From contig NZ_CAJE01000004.1 in assembly GCF_000308215.1 (NCBI RefSeq), positions 103,532 through 167,531 on the forward strand: a stretch of DNA of 64,000 bases, read 5' to 3'. The notes under the pieces were generated by a model that did no database searches, was not told where the DNA came from, and saw nothing but the letters and a program-made list of their open reading frames with translations. The position numbers and the translations under genes were made by a program. Positions within the stretch are counted from its first letter, which is position 1. Each line of letters opens with the position of its first letter. Below, piece by piece: positions 60,872 through 64,000 of the stretch. The stretch comes from Methanomassiliicoccus luminyensis B10. GTDB lineage: Archaea; Thermoplasmatota; Thermoplasmata; Methanomassiliicoccales; Methanomassiliicoccaceae.

Positions 60872-61824
60872 GCTAGGATCTCCTGAACGGCCCGGCGGAT
60901 GGCCTCCTTGCTGCTAAGCCGAGGCTGCCAGCCGCGGGACTCCAGCTTGTCGACCGCCAGCAGCATCTTCTTGACGTCGCCCACCCATCCCCGGCCGCCC
61001 TTGACCCCACCGGTCCACCGGTACTCCACGTTGGGCAGTCCCATTTCTTCCACCACGATGTCGGCGATATCCTTCACCGTCATCCAGTCCCGGGAGCCGA
61101 TGTTGAATATCTCCACCTGCTCCCGCGCCCCCTCGGCGCCGGCGACCATGCCGCTGACGCAGTCCTTGACGTGCACGTAGGACTTGGTGGTGCCGGGCTC
61201 CGCCCCCAGGATCTCCAGGCTCTGGGGATCCTCCCTTAACTTGCGGATGAAATCGTGGAGGACGTTATGCGTGGACCTCGTGCCCACCACATTGGCGAAG
61301 CGATATATCACGGCGTTCTGGTCGAAGGTATGGCAGTACGAGGCGATGAGGGCCTCGCAGGCCAGCTTGGATGCGCCGTAGACGGAAATGGGTACCAGGG
61401 GCCCGTAGTCCTCCGGCGTGGGGATGACCTCCGTCTCCCCATAGATAGTGGAAGTGGAGGGGAACAGAATGTCCTTCACCCCGTGGTCCTTGGACGCCTC
61501 CAGGAGGCGGTAGGTGACGGCGATGTTCTGCTCGAAATGGATGCGAGTGTTCTTCGCGCCGAGGCGCACGTCCGGGTTGGCCGCGAGATGGCACACCACC
61601 TCCACGTCCTTAAGCGCCGGGGCCAGGTCCATGTTCAGGAGGTCGCCCTCGATGAACTCGAAGTTCTCGTTCCCCAGCATCGTGGACATGAACTCCCGCT
61701 TCCCCGCGGACAGATCGTCCACCCCGATTACGCGGTTGTTCCTGGCCAGCAGCTCCTCTGCCAGGTGGCTAGCGATGAAGCCGGCACATCCCGTGACCAG
61801 TATCTTCCTCTCTGTAAGCTTCAT
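60868..61824 (-). CDS. NAD-dependent epimerase/dehydratase (UDP-glucose 4-epimerase-like)
   Basis: 318-residue extended short-chain dehydrogenase. NAD-binding GCAGFIASHLAEEL at the N-terminus, catalytic STIYG and YGASK, and a conserved nucleotide-sugar region. Probably interconverts a UDP- or dTDP-sugar for surface glycans; the exact sugar is not shown. The start overlaps the RdgB stop by 4 bp. Confidence 0.87.
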   Translation of the reverse strand: MKLTERKILVTGCAGFIASHLAEELLARNNRVIGVDDLSAGKREFMSTMLGNENFEFIEGDLLNMDLAPALKDVEVVCHLAANPDVRLGAKNTRIHFEQNIAVTYRLLEASKDHGVKDILFPSTSTIYGETEVIPTPEDYGPLVPISVYGASKLACEALIASYCHTFDQNAVIYRFANVVGTRSTHNVLHDFIRKLREDPQSLEILGAEPGTTKSYVHVKDCVSGMVAGAEGAREQVEIFNIGSRDWMTVKDIADIVVEEMGLPNVEYRWTGGVKGGRGWVGDVKKMLLAVDKLESRGWQPRLSSKEAIRRAVQEILA

Positions 61825-62378
61825 TCCTTCCTTCTCCTAAGTTCGTCGGAGAAGGCTTGGAGAGCCCTCCCCCGGTGGGATATACTATTCTTCTCCTCTA
61901 TTGATATTTCGGCGAAGGTCTGGGAATGGCCAGAGGGGATGAAGACGGGGTCGAAGCCGAAGCCCTCCGTGCCGGACGGGGCCAGGGCGATGGTGCCGTC
62001 GCAACGCCCCGTGACGATGATATCCTCGCCCCCTATGGTGGCGCCGATGCAGCACTCGAAGCGCGCGCCGCGGTCATCCACTCCCTCCATAAGCTTCAGC
62101 GCTCCCTGCAGCCCCAGGGTCTTGAGGGCATAGGCGGAGTATACTCCCGGGAACCCCTTGAGGGCGTCGATGAACAGCCCGGAGTCGTCGATGATGAGGT
62201 CGCCGATCCCCCGCCCTTTCAGCTGGGCGAGGCAGCCGATCACTACCTCCCTCAAGGTGTCGGCCTGTATCTCGTCGCAATCCTCGTCGCTGTGCTCCAC
62301 CTCGAAGCCGAGGGGCCCCAGCACCGAGCGGAACTCCCTGAGCTTGCCCTGGTTCGAGGTGACCGCGTATATCTTCAG
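61821..62378 (-). CDS. XTP/dITP diphosphatase (RdgB/HAM1 family)
   Basis: 185 residues. Removes non-canonical purine nucleoside triphosphates. The N-terminal AVTSNQGKLREF, central DDSGLFIDALKGFPGVYSA and C-terminal FGFDPVFIP and SHRGRAL motifs are all present. No ATG, GTG or TTG exists in frame near the family start; the only codon that fits is CTG at 62378-62376, inside a CTGA overlap with the Bud32 stop that mirrors the ATGA overlaps of other pairs here. Confidence 0.85.
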   Translation of the reverse strand: MKIYAVTSNQGKLREFRSVLGPLGFEVEHSDEDCDEIQADTLREVVIGCLAQLKGRGIGDLIIDDSGLFIDALKGFPGVYSAYALKTLGLQGALKLMEGVDDRGARFECCIGATIGGEDIIVTGRCDGTIALAPSGTEGFGFDPVFIPSGHSQTFAEISIEEKNSISHRGRALQAFSDELRRRKE

Positions 62379-62989
62379 GTGTACCGCCCCCGGCCCTCTA
62401 TCTCCTTCATCTTTTTGATGGTCCCGTCCGCGCGGTCGAAGTGCCGGCGGTACGAGGCAAGTATCGCGTCGAAGTGGCCAAGGAGGGGCGAGTGCGCCGA
62501 CTGGAACGCCTCCTTCAGCAGGTGCAGGTCCACCCCCATCTCCTCCGGGGAGGCGTTCCTTGTTCCCAGCGAGAAGTCGATGAACCACATCCGCCCCTCG
62601 CTCATTATCATGTTCGAGGTGGTGAGGTCGCCATGGGCGATCCCGGCGCGGTGCAGCAGGGCGATAAGTCTGCCTATCTCGCCGCACAGCTCGTCGACCC
62701 GTTCCGGGGAGCTCGCGTCGAGCTCGTCCTTCACCCTGGTGCCCTTGACGTCCTCCATGGTGAGTTCGGCGTTGAGCACGTCGATATCGTATATCACGGG
62801 AGTGGGCACGCCTGCCTCCCTGGCCTCGTGCAGCAGGCGCGCCTCGTTGCGGGTGCGATGGGACCTCAGGGACCGGTCCAGGTCGGGGTGGCGGTACCCC
62901 TTGGGCACCCTGCTCTTGACCACCACGTCACGGCACATCCACGTGCCCTGCCGGATCTCCGCTTCCGCCCCCCTGCGCACGACCTCCAT
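62375..62989 (-). CDS. bud32: Bud32/PRPK-type protein kinase of the KEOPS complex
   Basis: 204-residue small atypical kinase/ATPase that works with Kae1 in N6-threonylcarbamoyl-adenosine synthesis on tRNA. RRGAEAEI at the start, the Lys of VVVKSRVPKGYRHPDLD, the HGDLTTSNM catalytic loop and FIDFSLG are characteristic. It is a stand-alone Bud32 rather than the Kae1-Bud32 fusion found in some archaea; kae1 is not in the window. ATG 62989 gives normal length. Confidence 0.93.
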   Translation of the reverse strand: MEVVRRGAEAEIRQGTWMCRDVVVKSRVPKGYRHPDLDRSLRSHRTRNEARLLHEAREAGVPTPVIYDIDVLNAELTMEDVKGTRVKDELDASSPERVDELCGEIGRLIALLHRAGIAHGDLTTSNMIMSEGRMWFIDFSLGTRNASPEEMGVDLHLLKEAFQSAHSPLLGHFDAILASYRRHFDRADGTIKKMKEIEGRGRYT

Positions 62990-63011
62990 GGGGGCGATGA
63001 AGCGGCTCCGC

Positions 63012-64000
63012 CTAGATAATCCTTGGCTCCTCATCCAGAGCGGAGGGGGCGTCGGCGGGCCCCGCCACTGGCACATCGTGCCGGAAGAACCCCGACAGCT
63101 CCTCTGCCAGGTCCCTGCTCCGCTCGATCACGAAGTCGTCGGGAAAGGCCGCTCGGATGCTCGGGAGGAGGTAGCGATCGTCCATGAGCACGATGGCCGC
63201 CCGGTCCGTCTCCGAGCGGATGGCCCTCCCCGCCGCCTGCAGCACCTTGGAGATGGCCGGATAGGTGTGCACGTAGTGGTCCGCCTTTCGCCGCCCGAAC
63301 TTCTTCTCCATGCAGTACAGCATGCTCTCCCCCTCCCGTGAGGGCGGGGGGATGGGAAGGCCCACCACTACCACCGCGGACAGCAGGTTGGCCTTGAAGT
63401 CCACCCCCTCGGAGAAGGAGCCGTTCACCGTCGCCATGAGGAGGTTGGAGCCGTCACTGAGCCTATGGACGACCGCGTCCCTCTCGTTCTTCCCGAACTC
63501 CCGCCGCTCCACCACCACCTCCTTTCCGACGGCGCTCCTGTCCAGCGCCTTCTCCACCATGGTCATGAAGTCGTAGGACGGGAAGAACGCGGCGAGGTTG
63601 CCGGGAACGGCGGCGCAGCACAGGACCAGCTGCCTTGCCACCGCCTCGTACATGGACTGGCAGCGCAGGCGGAAGCGCGAGGACACCCCGCCCACCGCCA
63701 GCACCATGCGGTTCTCCCGCGGGAACGGGGAGGCATAGCGGCGGCACACCGCGCCCTCGGCACCAAGGACGTCGGCGAACATCTCCGGAGGGTGCAGCGT
63801 CCCGCTCATCAGCAGAGCGCTGCGGACCTTCGCCAGTACGGGGGACACTGCCGGTCCCGGGTCGACGAGGCGGGTCACCAGGCGGGGCGGGTCGCCCTCC
63901 ACGAAGCGGACGCTGTCCCTGCCGAAGCGGTTCCACAGGTGGAGGAAGTCCAGGAGCGTTCTGTGCTGGGGATCGCCCTTGAGCGCCTCCTCCACCTCCT
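63012..64000 (-). CDS. XPD/Rad3-type DNA helicase, C-terminal part (5' end outside window)
   Basis: About 330 residues of a superfamily 2 helicase. LLMSGTLHPPEMFADVLG, SFSEGVDF and the motif VI QAAGRAIRSETD mark helicase domain 2 of the Rad3/XPD/DinG family, 5'-3' DNA unwinding, usually with an Fe-S domain in the missing N-terminal half. The frame is open to the right edge. Its stop is TAG, 23 bp before the Bud32 start. Confidence 0.88.
   Translation of the reverse strand, partial: EVEEALKGDPQHRTLLDFLHLWNRFGRDSVRFVEGDPPRLVTRLVDPGPAVSPVLAKVRSALLMSGTLHPPEMFADVLGAEGAVCRRYASPFPRENRMVLAVGGVSSRFRLRCQSMYEAVARQLVLCCAAVPGNLAAFFPSYDFMTMVEKALDRSAVGKEVVVERREFGKNERDAVVHRLSDGSNLLMATVNGSFSEGVDFKANLLSAVVVVGLPIPPPSREGESMLYCMEKKFGRRKADHYVHTYPAISKVLQAAGRAIRSETDRAAIVLMDDRYLLPSIRAAFPDDFVIERSRDLAEELSGFFRHDVPVAGPADAPSALDEEPRII

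Noticed and set aside
1..64000. Insertion sequences, prophage, CRISPR arrays, rRNA and pyrrolysine genes
   Set aside because: No transposase, integrase, regular spaced repeats, rRNA or pyl gene was recognised on reading the annotated genes and intergenic regions.

Overview
This window comes from a GC-rich methanogenic archaeon, most likely of the order Methanomassiliicoccales (Methanomassiliicoccus-like). The evidence is archaeal information genes (Nop10, aIF2-alpha, L44e, S27e, RadA, archaeal CCA transferase, Bud32, PAC2), archaeal ether-lipid enzymes (GGGP synthase and a UbiA-type DGGGP synthase), a methanol:corrinoid methyltransferase pair (MtaC, MtaB) with a RamA-type activator, and a complete six-gene Ech-type [NiFe] hydrogenase. 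Promoters look archaeal (TATA boxes about 26 bp before the inferred transcript start, several leaderless), and many gene pairs overlap by an ATGA. The lineage is inference from gene content; no rRNA is present.

Layout. 1-1908: betaine-type ABC importer (permease cut by the left edge). 2173-4960: two unrelated Na+/H+ antiporters, transcribed divergently. 5000-10881: alpha/beta hydrolase, acyl-CoA synthetase, XRE-cupin regulator and a 2-oxoacid:ferredoxin oxidoreductase (delta, alpha, fused beta-gamma). 11001-12133: two convergent flavin-reductase paralogues. 12334-13902: pyruvyl transferase with a C-terminal winged-helix-like domain that may have its own internal promoter. 14284-17445: MsrB, a HAD phosphatase, a duplicated DUF2795-like protein and an MBL-rhodanese-rhodanese protein. 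17414-19976: arsenic locus (ArsR, ACR3, a corrinoid/Fe-S-protein-like domain, a zinc ribbon) with an operator-like palindrome. 20141-23773: a 1210-residue MEDS-PAS-coiled-coil-PAS-REC protein. 23849-31522: PdxT, lipid biosynthesis, a site-2 protease, a tRNA methyltransferase, RadA, a small membrane protein and CCA transferase.

32085-37129 is the methanol module: mtaCB faces ramA, a His-rich protein and a CxCC G3E GTPase. The module suggests methanol activation on a corrinoid protein with reductive repair and perhaps metal delivery. 37260-43596: MBL hydrolase, nucleoside deaminase (DadD-like), a multi-PAS/GAF sensor divergent from a lone receiver, and an intron-containing tRNA-Tyr. 43801-47178: RHH regulator, translation and ribosome-biogenesis operon, winged-helix regulator. 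47183-53229: RpiA, ArfB-like, Dph6, a methyltransferase, an SSS symporter with a 42-residue partner, and an MFS transporter. 53177-58136: echABCDEF, with a double-HTH Lrp-like regulator upstream. 59512-64000: tRNA-Pro, a transglutaminase-like exported protein, an epimerase, RdgB (apparent CTG start), Bud32 and an XPD/Rad3-type helicase cut by the right edge.

No insertion sequence, CRISPR array, rRNA or pyrrolysine gene was seen. Starts were chosen by ribosome-binding sites, overlaps and family length; where the choice is uncertain the entry says so.
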